Positions 25,701 through 32,100 of a stretch of 64,000 bases of DNA are shown here, one piece after another (position 1 is the stretch's first letter; each line of letters begins with the position of its first letter). The translations under genes were made by a program, and so were the position numbers. Origin of the DNA: Costus lasius (lineage: Eukaryota > Streptophyta > Magnoliopsida > Zingiberales > Costaceae); NCBI GenBank assembly GCA_027563935.2, contig CM050446.2, forward strand, positions 109,410,499-109,474,498, read 5' to 3'. The notes beneath the pieces are model-generated. The model did no database searches. It saw only the letters and a list, made by a program, of their open reading frames with translations, and was not told where the DNA came from.

Positions 25701-28021
25701 CCAGTCTTACAACTTCTCATTTCCCTATTTAAAGAAAATTAAATATAGCATCAGCACGTCAGGGTAACTCCTATTTTTACACTTGCATCTCTATTCATGT
25801 TCTTCCCTTATTTCTTTTTGACGCGACCCCTCATTCATCCGGACGCTAAAAATGTGCAAAGTTTTTGTCTTCTTGTGTTTCAAGGCTAAGACACCGTGCT
25901 GTTCACTGGACCGTTTGGTTGCCCTAAAGTGTGCGCTAAGAAGGAAAATTTGGCTTGTGTCAAATACATATCTCAACAGATGTGTGCATTGCTTCCCACC
26001 GATTTTCTCTCCGTACACATTTTCACTTTTGTCGCCTAAAAACCCTCTCTCGGTTTATCACTATATTGTCACCTAAAAGCTAGAGTTGAAACTAAGGACC
26101 ATTCCACCTATTATTCTAGTAAGGTTATCAACAAATTTAAAAGCAGAAATGATCGGTGCACAATAAATATGTGTGTCAACCAGCCACAATAGCGGCGCTA
26201 TAGCGTTTTTCCATAGCAGTTTTTGAGCAATTCGCTATGAAATGCTATAGCACCACTATAGCGGATTGAACCACATGATTATGTTTTTAAGTTTGAGAAA
26301 TTAAAATTATGACTTGAATTGAGTTAGAAATATGTTATCTTTATTTATATAACATTTATTTTTATGCAGCTTAATTTATTAGATATATAACATATATTTC
26401 AAATATTATACTTAAATTTTTATGTATATAATATTTATTTCAAACACTATGTGTCTTCCGCTATTTGCCCATAACGCAATCCGCTATATCATATTGTAGA
26501 TTTTTAGTATTCCGCGATCCATTATTGATAACATTGGTGTCAGGTACTAAGGAGCTACCCTTCAGCTATGAGAAATTCTATAACTCGAAGCAATTATGAA
26601 TTTGATAAGTAGAAAAAGGCAAAAGTATTCTACTTAAGGATGGAATAAATGGCTACCACCTTCTCAGAGTTTGGCTTGCCTTGGCACATGCGTGGAGGAA
26701 CTTTGTCATAGTGACTCACATTCAGATATACTGATTACTATTTTGCCAATGCAGTTTTATTGTTGTCATTTGGAATACTGGCATCAAATGTATTTTTCCA
26801 CTGTTCGGATCTAGCAGGTTGTTCTATAGGTAAGTGGCTTAAAGAAGGGACAGCTAAAGCAACCCAATGATTCTAAAGGAAATAAGTTCATCTAAGCTAC
26901 TCTTGGAGGCCTGGGGAGCAGTTACTTTCTATAGCAAAGAGAAAAACTTCTTCTGAAACCCTGAATTAAAATGTTGGGGTAGCCTATGCTATGGGGAATT
27001 CGAGGGCCAAGATCATTGAGTTCTCCTAGGTCAGAGCACCAAAGTGAGAATAAGTTAAATGTTGATGAAATAGTAGGAGCAGCTCCAGTATGCAGGGATC
27101 ATAGTGGCGAATCTATTCAATCATGCTGTTTTTCACACCATGGATAGATCTCCAATTTATTGCAAGGCCATGGCCCCAAGGTAATATGGTGCCAAATTAG
27201 TTTTAGAACCAGGGAACGGAAAGAGACTTGCTGGTTCTTCATTACACACATTGCTAACTTTTGCGTCCCACGAGAAATTTCAATTTATCCAATGACATTT
27301 TGTTTCATTTTCGTTTTTTAGTGAGCTCAAATTCTTGCATTTATTTAGGATTGCAGAACAGTAGCCAGTTCGTAGGAATATTTGACTAATGAAAGGATAA
27401 ACCAGATTTGAACTAGTCGTTGGCCTCAGAAATGAAATCTTTGTTCACAATAGTCGTACTGTTTTGGTTCAGTAAAAACACTTGTACTTGCAGAAGAAAG
27501 TTCAATGATGTTTTCAACATATAAAAACCATTTCCATTCTTATAAAACCAATTAGAGTAAAGAATAACCAGTAACATTAACCCTATAAGTAAAAAATCTC
27601 AATTAAACAAAATCTGAACTCCAACAAGCACAATAGCGCTTCTATATAAAACATTACCGGAATCCATTCCCTGAACCCCCTTGTTCTTCTTGTACTCCTT
27701 AGCTCTCTCCAACGCGAGCTTCATCGCGGGGGAGACTTCTGGGAGGGAAGAATCACCACCAGCTTCATCGCCTCCATCATTGGTGCGGGGAGGCAGCATC
27801 GATTCAGGGATTCGCGCTTGTTCCTTGGATTTCTTGTAAGCTTCGGCTTTCGAGAAGGCAAGCTTCACCGGATCGGCGGGCGGCTGCTCTTCTCCGGGGT
27901 TTTGGGTGGCCGGAGAGGATCGTCGCGGCATCAAGGAAGAAGTTCTAGTGGAGGAGAATAGAGGCGAAGAAGCGGGATGGGGGGGACCGAAAGCCCATGC
28001 GGCTGGAGGTAGCGAAGCCAT
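1..28021 (-). CDS. Conserved plant TPR-like protein, probably plastid-targeted; six exons, 3' end outside window
   Basis: Coding exons, in transcript order, are 27658-28021, 23250-23593, 20509-20661, 9048-9140, 4841-4899 and <1-46. All introns have GT donors and AG acceptors and the phases agree, giving 353 uninterrupted codons. Residues 1-45 are Ala/Ser/Pro-rich with few acidic residues, as in a chloroplast transit peptide. A motif is repeated at residues 51-66 and 98-114 (PVKLAFSKAEAYKK and PAMKLALERAKEYKK). Residues 209-245 are a compact block containing STWGVFPRPSNISKTFGGGR. From residue 288 on there are two TPR-like helical hairpins (ALKEGDRLMDLGRLREALPF; AALQWSICQDSLSR). I recognise this as a widespread uncharacterised plant family but know no symbol or activity; a plastid scaffold role is inference. 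The start at 28021 fits a transit peptide; an in-frame ATG at 28141 would add 40 residues. Introns of 4.1, 2.6, 11.4, 4.1 and 4.8 kb are swollen by transposons. Confidence 0.85.
157..1050. repeat. Three diverged tandem copies of a ~300-bp AT-rich unit (intron 5)
   Basis: Copies start near 157, 434 and 755. Each opens with TCTA(G/A)AAATTTRATAAT and runs through a pentamer CCCTA, ATTTTAACATATAT, TATTATTATATTTATTT and ends near TGTC(C/T)CTAGTCA. The copies differ by substitutions and small indels, so this is an old local tandem duplication inside the intron. Confidence 0.75.
1051..1314. other. AT-rich intron sequence, nothing recognised
   Basis: Unique-looking AT-rich sequence between the tandem repeat and the TRIM-like element; no coding signal seen on either strand. 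Confidence 0.5.
1320..1491 (+). repeat. 5' LTR of TRIM-like element
   Basis: 172 bp, begins TGTTAGAATATG and ends CTTCTAACA. It contains CTATATATAG, a likely TATA region. It differs from the 3' LTR at only about three positions by eye. Confidence 0.92.
1492..1503 (+). promoter_or_regulatory. Primer binding site, initiator tRNA-Met
   Basis: TGGTATCAGAGC immediately follows the 5' LTR. This is the usual primer site of plant copia-type elements and their TRIM derivatives. Confidence 0.93.
2821..2930 (+). repeat. 44-bp tandem repeat inside TRIM-like element
   Basis: Units start at 2821, 2865 and 2909 (the last about half length). Each is itself two 22-bp halves of the form GCTCTCTACGACAACTTGC / GCTCTTTATGATGTCTTATG. 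It lies just before the purine tract. Confidence 0.85.
3022..3032 (+). promoter_or_regulatory. Polypurine tract of TRIM-like element
   Basis: TTGAGGGGGAG abuts the 3' LTR, as expected for the plus-strand primer. Confidence 0.85.
3033..3204 (+). repeat. 3' LTR of TRIM-like element
   Basis: 172 bp, same length as the 5' LTR. Its terminal A is changed to T, so it ends TAACT; the target duplication CAGAG follows at 3205. Confidence 0.92.
3210..4840. other. Intron 5 remainder, no feature recognised
   Basis: AT-rich sequence between the TRIM-like element and exon 5. I see no splice-flanked coding block or terminal repeat. The short open frames at 3868 and 4186 have no recognisable content. Confidence 0.5.
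4841..4899 (-). CDS. Exon 5 of minus-strand TPR-like gene
   Basis: A 59-base exon bounded by TTGTAATGCAG| and CTTAGCAG|GTATGAC. It encodes SELHGQAALQWSICQDSLS plus two bases of an Arg codon that is completed by exon 6. Confidence 0.87.
5353..5665. repeat. Dispersed GGTACCGG / GGAAGCTTCGAT repeat, copy 1 (intron 4)
   Basis: GC-rich island bounded by CGGTACCGG-type sequence on the left and AGAACGGTTTTCCG on the right. The interior is rich in GGAAGCTTCGAT, GGCGGAAGCT and CCGCCG words. It shares ends and interior words with the copy in the Rossmann gene (29719-30432). Family unknown; the inverted arrangement of the ends suggests a non-autonomous DNA element. Confidence 0.65.
6124..6437. mobile_element. 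Tourist-like (PIF/Harbinger) MITE 1
   Basis: About 314 bp. The left end TGTGTTTAAAAGGGCGGATG and the inverted right end (TGTGTTTAAAAGGAGAGATG when complemented) form a terminal inverted repeat of about 27 bp. It is flanked by TTA on the left and TAA on the right. The interior has repeated ACTGTAGCAA. It shares its terminal motif and spacing with the element at 6913-7366. Confidence 0.8.
6913..7366. mobile_element. Tourist-like (PIF/Harbinger) MITE 2
   Basis: 454 bp with terminal inverted repeats: CACTGTGTTTAGCAG on the left and its near-perfect complement on the right, then GGAYGGAAA. It is flanked by the 3-bp target duplication TTA (6910-6912, 7367-7369), the PIF/Harbinger signature. A second, internal copy of the end motif lies near 6970. 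There is no transposase. Confidence 0.88.
7370..9047. other. Intron 4 distal part, nothing recognised
   Basis: AT-rich with scattered poly-T. No coding block with splice sites and no terminal repeats seen. Confidence 0.5.
9048..9140 (-). CDS. Exon 4 of minus-strand TPR-like gene
   Basis: A 31-codon, phase-0 micro-exon bounded by ATCTCCAG| and TTTTTCAG|GTACTTA. It encodes the first TPR-like hairpin (ALKEGDRLMDLGRLREALPF, then YEKIMKDLVFQ). It was recognised from codon content and splice sites and is too short for ordinary ORF detection. Confidence 0.88.
9141..11324. other. Intron 3, proximal part before copia E
   Basis: AT-rich non-coding sequence with a short TA run near 10680-10700. The open frames at 9313 and 9999 have no motifs. 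Confidence 0.5.
11330..11490 (-). repeat. 3' LTR of copia E
   Basis: 161 bp; in minus sense begins TGTTAAGAGTGAAC and ends TTCTACT. The purine tract (minus-strand TTGAGGGAGTA) lies next to it at 11491-11503. Confidence 0.9.
11491..11720 (-). repeat. Duplicated 3' terminus of copia E
   Basis: The sequence after the LTR (CAAGCTGGAGCAAATATG and onward, about 80 bp) is repeated from about 11650. The two copies are separated by a 74-bp fragment of the LTR at 11573-11646. The element therefore carries a partial second 3' end in tandem. Confidence 0.8.
12299..13394 (-). pseudogene. Copia E reverse transcriptase / RNase H remnant
   Basis: Minus-strand fragments include HCKWVYNIKHNRDGSVNRYK and LVAKGFTQIYGVDYLDTYSP near 13000-13100 and IYVDDILFFGNDSEGIHET near 12580-12660, so the catalytic YVDD is still visible. 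Frames are broken by stops and deletions; the segment between the two blocks is shortened. Confidence 0.85.
13689..13830. repeat. GGGTACCCG-type repeat inserted in copia E integrase
   Basis: A short GC-rich patch with GGGTACCCG, AAACCCGAACCCG and GGTCGGGTCGGG words, foreign to the surrounding integrase remnant. It is similar in vocabulary to the MITE at 25069-25692. Ends not resolved. Confidence 0.5.
13774..14528 (-). pseudogene. Copia E integrase remnant
   Basis: Minus-strand pieces carry CDACQLEKHHRTSFP (end of the zinc-binding part), HFDIWDPSPVTTKNGFKYF with the first catalytic Asp and FITFIGDFSRM, and later LTITYLINRVPTSSLQGKS. Interrupted by stops and by the GC-rich insertion near 13.7-13.8 kb. 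Confidence 0.85.
14693..15055 (-). pseudogene. Copia E protease region
   Basis: Encodes WVLDSGATSHVSG, the aspartic protease active site of copia polyproteins, followed by VDVIYVPQFPVNLVSI. Confidence 0.88.
15139..15417 (-). pseudogene. Copia E gag C-terminus with zinc knuckle
   Basis: Ends in CEYCQRVNHPSKRC, an intact CX2CX4HX4C knuckle preceded by a Gly/Arg-rich stretch, as in copia nucleocapsids. The rest of gag (15.4-16.4 kb) is too broken to delimit. Confidence 0.8.
16407..16418 (-). promoter_or_regulatory. Primer binding site of copia E (tRNA-iMet)
   Basis: Plus-strand GCTCTGATACCA is the complement of TGGTATCAGAGC and lies directly beside the 5' LTR. Confidence 0.92.
16419..16578 (-). 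repeat. 5' LTR of copia E
   Basis: 160 bp, matching the LTR at 11330-11490 with scattered differences; followed by the target duplication AACAA. Confidence 0.9.
16584..17460. other. Intron 3, nothing recognised
   Basis: Moderately AT-rich non-coding sequence downstream of copia E; no repeats or splice-flanked coding blocks seen. Confidence 0.45.
17461..18110. other. Purine-rich tract followed by C-rich block (intron 3)
   Basis: 17530-17690 is a GA-rich tract with poly-T. 17690-18010 is CCTCCC/CACC-rich with three open frames of strongly biased composition. It resembles the C-rich interior of the TRIM-like element in style, but I see no LTRs. The open frames have no motif and I do not call them genes. 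Confidence 0.4.
18111..19228. other. Intron 3, AT-rich, nothing recognised
   Basis: Low-complexity AT-rich stretches; no coding or terminal-repeat signal. Confidence 0.45.
19229..19615. repeat. GGAGGCAGAG-containing direct repeat
   Basis: Two imperfect direct copies (about 19238-19480 and 19476-19600) share ATGGAAG-A/GAGGCAGAGT, CTCCTCTTYTTC and a TTTGCTCTGTTCC / TTTGCTCAATTCTG block. An old tandem duplication or a fragment of a dispersed element. Confidence 0.5.
19745..19915. repeat. Fragment of the GGTACCGG dispersed repeat
   Basis: Contains CCATTCCATACCGGG, TTGGTACCGGCGC, TTGGTACCGAC, GTCGGTACCACC and GGACCGGTAT. These are the terminal words of the repeat at 5353-5665 and 29719-30432, without its GGAAGCTTCGAT core. 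Confidence 0.5.
20509..20661 (-). CDS. Exon 3 of minus-strand TPR-like gene
   Basis: A 51-codon, phase-0 exon bounded by CCTGTTTAG| and ACG|GTATATG. It begins FGGGRNIQPGELLETAED and ends TKAECET. It continues exon 2 directly across the PSNISKT-FGGGR junction. Confidence 0.88.
20662..23249. other. Intron 2 of TPR-like gene
   Basis: AT-rich with poly-A/T around 21545-21595 and a TA microsatellite at 22681-22710. No mobile element ends recognised. Confidence 0.55.
22681..22710. repeat. (TA)15 microsatellite
   Basis: Thirty bases of uninterrupted TA flanked by ACATGCA and CACATATG. Confidence 0.95.
23250..23593 (-). CDS. Exon 2 of minus-strand TPR-like gene
   Basis: Starts after AAAAAG| at 23594 and ends ACG|GTATTG at 23250. 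It completes the split Gly codon and adds 114 codons including KVSSVDFLGLDFAEKK and STWGVFPRPSNISKT. An in-frame TGA about 30 bases upstream of the acceptor rules out an acceptor farther upstream in that frame. The acceptor has a weak pyrimidine tract, so a few residues at this junction are uncertain. Confidence 0.85.
24280..25060. repeat. Probable LTR fragment with CACGGCCGTGA palindromes (intron 1)
   Basis: 24280-24540 carries repeated ATCACGGCCGTGAT, ATCATGGCCGTGAT and CATCACGGCC words. Further on are a perfect 30-bp palindrome and GGAGCTCATT- and GAGAGCGAAGCTCACC-like sequence that resembles the end of a plant LTR. The same palindromic vocabulary occurs in the gypsy and copia LTR regions at 36.8, 39.9, 55.7 and 59.1-59.6 kb. 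Boundaries and family are not resolved. Confidence 0.45.
24900..24929. repeat. Perfect 30-bp palindrome
   Basis: The half-site TAAGGTAGTTAGAAT is followed at once by its exact complement, with no spacer. It could extrude as a cruciform or be a dimer binding site. Confidence 0.9.
25069..25692. mobile_element. hAT-like MITE with internal ~60-bp tandem repeats
   Basis: The ends are AGGTAGGCTTGG and its exact inverse CCAAGCCTACCT (25681-25692), with further imperfect complementarity inward. The interior 25160-25335 has three tandem units of about 60 bp built on GGGATTAAAAAACCCATCC and CATGCCCGACCCT. 25500-25680 has GGGTTCAGGTTCAGG-type words. No target duplication was clear, so the superfamily is inferred from the end sequence only. 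Confidence 0.7.
26176..26535. repeat. GCTATAGCG dispersed repeat
   Basis: Begins with AATAGCGGCGCTATAGCG and contains CGCTATGAAATGCTATAGC and ACTATAGCGGATTG; the right part has CCGCTATTTGCC and ATCCGCTATATC. The palindromic words at both ends around an AT-rich core suggest a MITE. Ends not resolved. Confidence 0.55.
26540..27657. other. Intron 1, proximal part
   Basis: Non-coding, nothing recognised; normal base composition without repeats. Confidence 0.5.
27658..28021 (-). CDS. Exon 1 of minus-strand TPR-like gene
   Basis: Codons 1-121 plus one base. It holds the presumed transit peptide and both copies of the KLA-x4-A-x2-YKK repeat. The donor reads TCCG|GTAATG on the minus strand. The reading frame stays open into the intron for about 60 bases, so the exon end rests on the donor and on phase agreement with exon 2. 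Confidence 0.85.
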
Positions 28022-28750
28022 TGGTTCCGAATTGCCAAGTTCTTCAGTCGATGGAACAAGAAAAGGGCAACCAAAGAGCAAATTTGAAAGACATAATATT
28101 TGTATGGTTCGTGCGGCTTCTATTCCTTGCGCCCCATCCACGAATGCACGGGCACGATTGTATTGGGTAAGTGCACAGAATAAAACTTATATTGTTCTTT
28201 ATATTTTCTTTGTCATAACTTACTCTTATTTGTTTTTATAAAACATTCTTCTACTGTTTTTTTGTTTTTTTTTATAACTTTATAATCATATAAATAAGTC
28301 TTTTATATAAAATATGTGCAACTTAGGTATGTAGAAAAATTAATTATAATTTTGTATTCAAAAAGTGTTATATTTATTTTATATAATTTAAAAGAAATAA
28401 ATTTAAAAATTAATATTTAAAAACTCAAAATAATAATAGTAATAACAAAAATAATTTTATTAAAATACCCTTAAAAATAAGTAAAAATACTTCTTAAAGA
28501 AAAATATTATGCAGTCGATATGACAGCTGTGCTAAACGCAAACGCACCAGTGTTGGATTATTTTCCCTCGCAGATAGGCAGTATATTTAATCTCATCGTG
28601 GCCCGCGCCACGTCGCCTGCATACAGGCGCGAGAAAATTCCCCAGGTAAATTTCTGAAAATTCTGGCATCCATTCGGACGATGCGGCAAAATTCCCAATT
28701 TCTAGACGCGCGTAACGGCGAGAATTCACCAGCCATTCATCCAGTCGTCC
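28022..28750. promoter_or_regulatory. Shared intergenic region of divergent plastid-protein genes
   Basis: About 730 bp between the two start codons, so both promoters and both 5' leaders must fit here. It is AT-rich in the middle (28180-28500) and GC-richer on the side of the plus gene. Candidate TATA boxes are TATAAAG on the minus strand at 28198-28204 and TATATTTAA on the plus strand at 28582-28590. An ACGT core (CCACGT) is at 28608-28613. These calls are pattern-based only. Confidence 0.55.
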
Positions 28751-29105
28751 ATGGCGATGCCCAATCGATTATTATTCCCGTCAATCTCGTTACTCACTAG
28801 CTTTCGCACGCCACAAATGGCTCTCCACCTCAATCGCCTTCTTCCCTTATCCTCGGGGAAAGCCCACAGGGGACGGGCATGCCCCGCTGCGCATCATCCC
28901 ATCCCGTCGCTCAATCTCGCGGGTTGCGGTTACGCTCTGCTCTCCGCTTCTCTGAGCTGCGGCCGCGGAGGGGGGCTCGTGGTTCACGCAGTGGAGGAGG
29001 AAGAAGAGACCCGATCACTGGTCTTGACGGAAGAGGAGATTTCTCCCCAAGTCCTTTCCTCTTCTTCCAAACTTGTTCTTGTAGTCGGTGGATCTGGTGG
29101 TGTTG
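28751..29105 (+). CDS. Exon 1 of Rossmann-fold gene
   Basis: 118 codons plus one base: transit peptide, acidic linker (EEEEE around residue 80) and the first strand with most of the GGSGGVG loop. Donor GTTG|GTAAAC. Confidence 0.88.
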
Positions 29106-32100
29106 GTAAACTCTCTACTTCCCTTCTTCGTTGCAGATTATCGTAGCAAGTGATTGTTATGTGCAGATAACCACGGATATTAAATAACAATTTGTGTTTG
29201 AGAACCTTTAAGTAGGCATATTTCTTATCAAGTTTAAGGGAAACTTGTAGGTTTTGATTATTGTATTTAGGACGTATATAGTTCGTAGCAAAAGTTGACT
29301 CTTGCCAAGAATGTATTTTTTTTTTCTCTAATAGTTGTTACGGGTTCCTTCGTTTGGGGAACGCGCACATACAAGAATATGAAAAAAGTGGAGAGTAAAA
29401 TGGATAAAAAAATTTTCTCTTGTTCGGATTGAAGAAGGAATATGCTATGAAAAAGTAGAAATGACTATTTGATTATTCTGATTGACACAATATGATAATA
29501 AAGCATGGTAATTTAGCTGTTTTACATTGACAGGGAATATATATTCCACATATCACCTTGGATTGTTTATCACATTGCATTATTTATCTAGGATAATATG
29601 AATGCTCAAAGTTTGTTCACGCGAGGGATCTAGAGCCAATGACAAGCAATGAAGCAACATCCCTATTGGGAGCCTACTAACCTTTTTATGTACATTTTGT
29701 TGTTAAGTTCAAGGTTCAAAAAACCGGTCTGACGACTCGGTCCGGTGAGCCGCCGGACCGGTACAGTACCAGTACCGGTACCATGCATACCAGATGGTAG
29801 CAAGCGGCGCAACGAGCTTCGAGTGACCCGGCGGCAACAACGAGCTTCGATTAAAGCTTCTAGCGGCATTGGAAGCTTCTAACTCGATTGAAACTTCCGT
29901 TGTCGCCGGAAGCTTCGATTGCTTCCAGTGCCGCTAGAAGCTTCGATTGAAACTTCCGGAATCGAAGCTTCCGTTGCCGCTGGAAGCTTGGATTGAAGTT
30001 TGTCATGGTAGTACTTTCCTTAGTGTCTGATGTCCGCGCGACACACTACTCGGAATAGTGTTAAGTCTTCTTCCCACATGCACTTATGCACTAGCTTATG
30101 GCAACCAAATAAATCGAGGCAACAGAATCCGAAGGCAACACAATGACACAATAATCCGAATAAGGAAAATAGCAAGTTTCTTGAAAACGGCGAGTAAAAT
30201 ACTTGGTGAAGAAATCAGCCAAGCACCCTGCCGGTATATTATAATAAAGCAAGATTACACAGACATTACAAAGACACTAAACAGACAATCGAAGCTTCCA
30301 GCTGCCACCAGACCTCCCTCTACCGCAGCCGCTGCCGTCCGCCACTGTTCCTCCCGGAGCCATGCTCCGAGGCTTGTTCCAAAGCCGGCTTCTCACCGGA
30401 CTGGTACCGTACGGTATGGAACGGTTTCTTAATCACTGTTAAGTTTACTGACTAGTGTTCATGTGCGTGCTATCACACATTTCAACTATTTAAACCTATC
30501 TTAAGCTCACTCGACAATTGACATCACCCTGATAACTGAATGATCAATGACAACTTAATAGTATGCGACTTAGATAACTAGGGGTGAGTATTCCTAACGC
30601 ATGTCAAATTTACCAAAAAATTTTACTGAACTTTTTTATACCAAAATTTTACAAACCTACTCCGAACTGAATTTAGAAAAATCGAAGCTTTACTGAACCA
30701 AATTCACCAAAATTTTTTTTTGGTAAATTTGGTAAATTACCGATTTACCGGACTTAAATTATTTTATCTATATAAATATAATAATATTTTTATTTTTAAT
30801 ATATTTGTCTAATAAAAATTTACTAAATTTATATTTATATCAGTAAATTTAGTAATTTACCAACCTGAATTTACTAATTTAGTACTTAGTATCGATAAAT
30901 TTGGTTGTTACCAAATCAAAAAAGAAAAAAAACCAAAATCTGGATTTTAGAAAACAAACTTTTTTACCATAATTGGTGAAGACCAAATTTACCGGACTTT
31001 TTGGTCACCGAGATAACACCTCCAAGCCTGCCCCTGTTGTTTCAAAGTCCACAACCCATGATTAAATATGATAAAAAAATTATGGTAGTCTCGAAGATTA
31101 GAGTGAATGCTTTTAGACAATCGATTTATTTACTCGTTATAAACAATACTGTTACTTCATAAGTTCTATTGCTGTGAAACTTTTATCACATAAATATTTG
31201 AACTGTGAACTTTTTCTGGAATAATATTATTCATATTGCTTAAGACTTCAAAAAGATAATCATATTGTTGCTCTGATTCTAATAAAAAATTTGGTGCCAG
31301 CAAGATGCTTCCTTATTAATTCAACCTTAGGCATCTGGAACTTTGTATTTGCTAAGAGAGTGAATTTATCTTTTTTGAGTAACACTAATATGCAGCGGTA
31401 ACTGTCTTGTGTTATTCTTATTCCAAAGAACTGTCTGCCAACCTTGAATTCTTCTATTTATCTCTGTGAAAATGAACATGGTCCAATGTTTGAACCGCAA
31501 ATCCATTTTGTATAAACAATACATGTTTTCTGGTATTGATCATTGTGATAAATTTTTGTGCAACTTAATTAGATAAAGATGACAATTGTAACGATGCCAA
31601 AATCAGGCCTTAAAAGATGTTATTTCCAAATTCCTTGGAGCAATTTTCTGAATTATTCTCCTTTTCCTCGTGTAGTTAACTTTCTGCTAAAGCAATGTAG
31701 TTTAAACTATGTATTCTGTCTAAAAGAGAAGCATAATTCAACATCTAGAATAGAGGACATTTAACTTCAGCTCTTGGTTTAAACTATGCTAGTTATAGTC
31801 CATGCTTTTCCTTATACTATGTTTTGTAACTGCGCTCTTTAATATTTAGAAACAACTAAATCATTGCTAGTACACACCTTTTATAAATAATTTTGAACTT
31901 GAAAAGTTGAGATTTCACCGAACTCTTGAAAAATCCAGTGCTCCAATTACTTATGGTTATTAATTGAATGCAGGGCAGTTAGTTGTAGCATCACTGCTTA
32001 GTAGAAACATCAAATCACGCTTACTTGTTAGGGATCCTGCAAAAGCTCTATCTCTGTTTGGTATTCAAGACGAGAACTCAATAGAGGTAAAGTGATCAAT

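Noticed and set aside
27906..28241. Plus-strand frame opposite exon 1 of the TPR-like gene
   Set aside because: Antisense shadow of a GC-rich exon.
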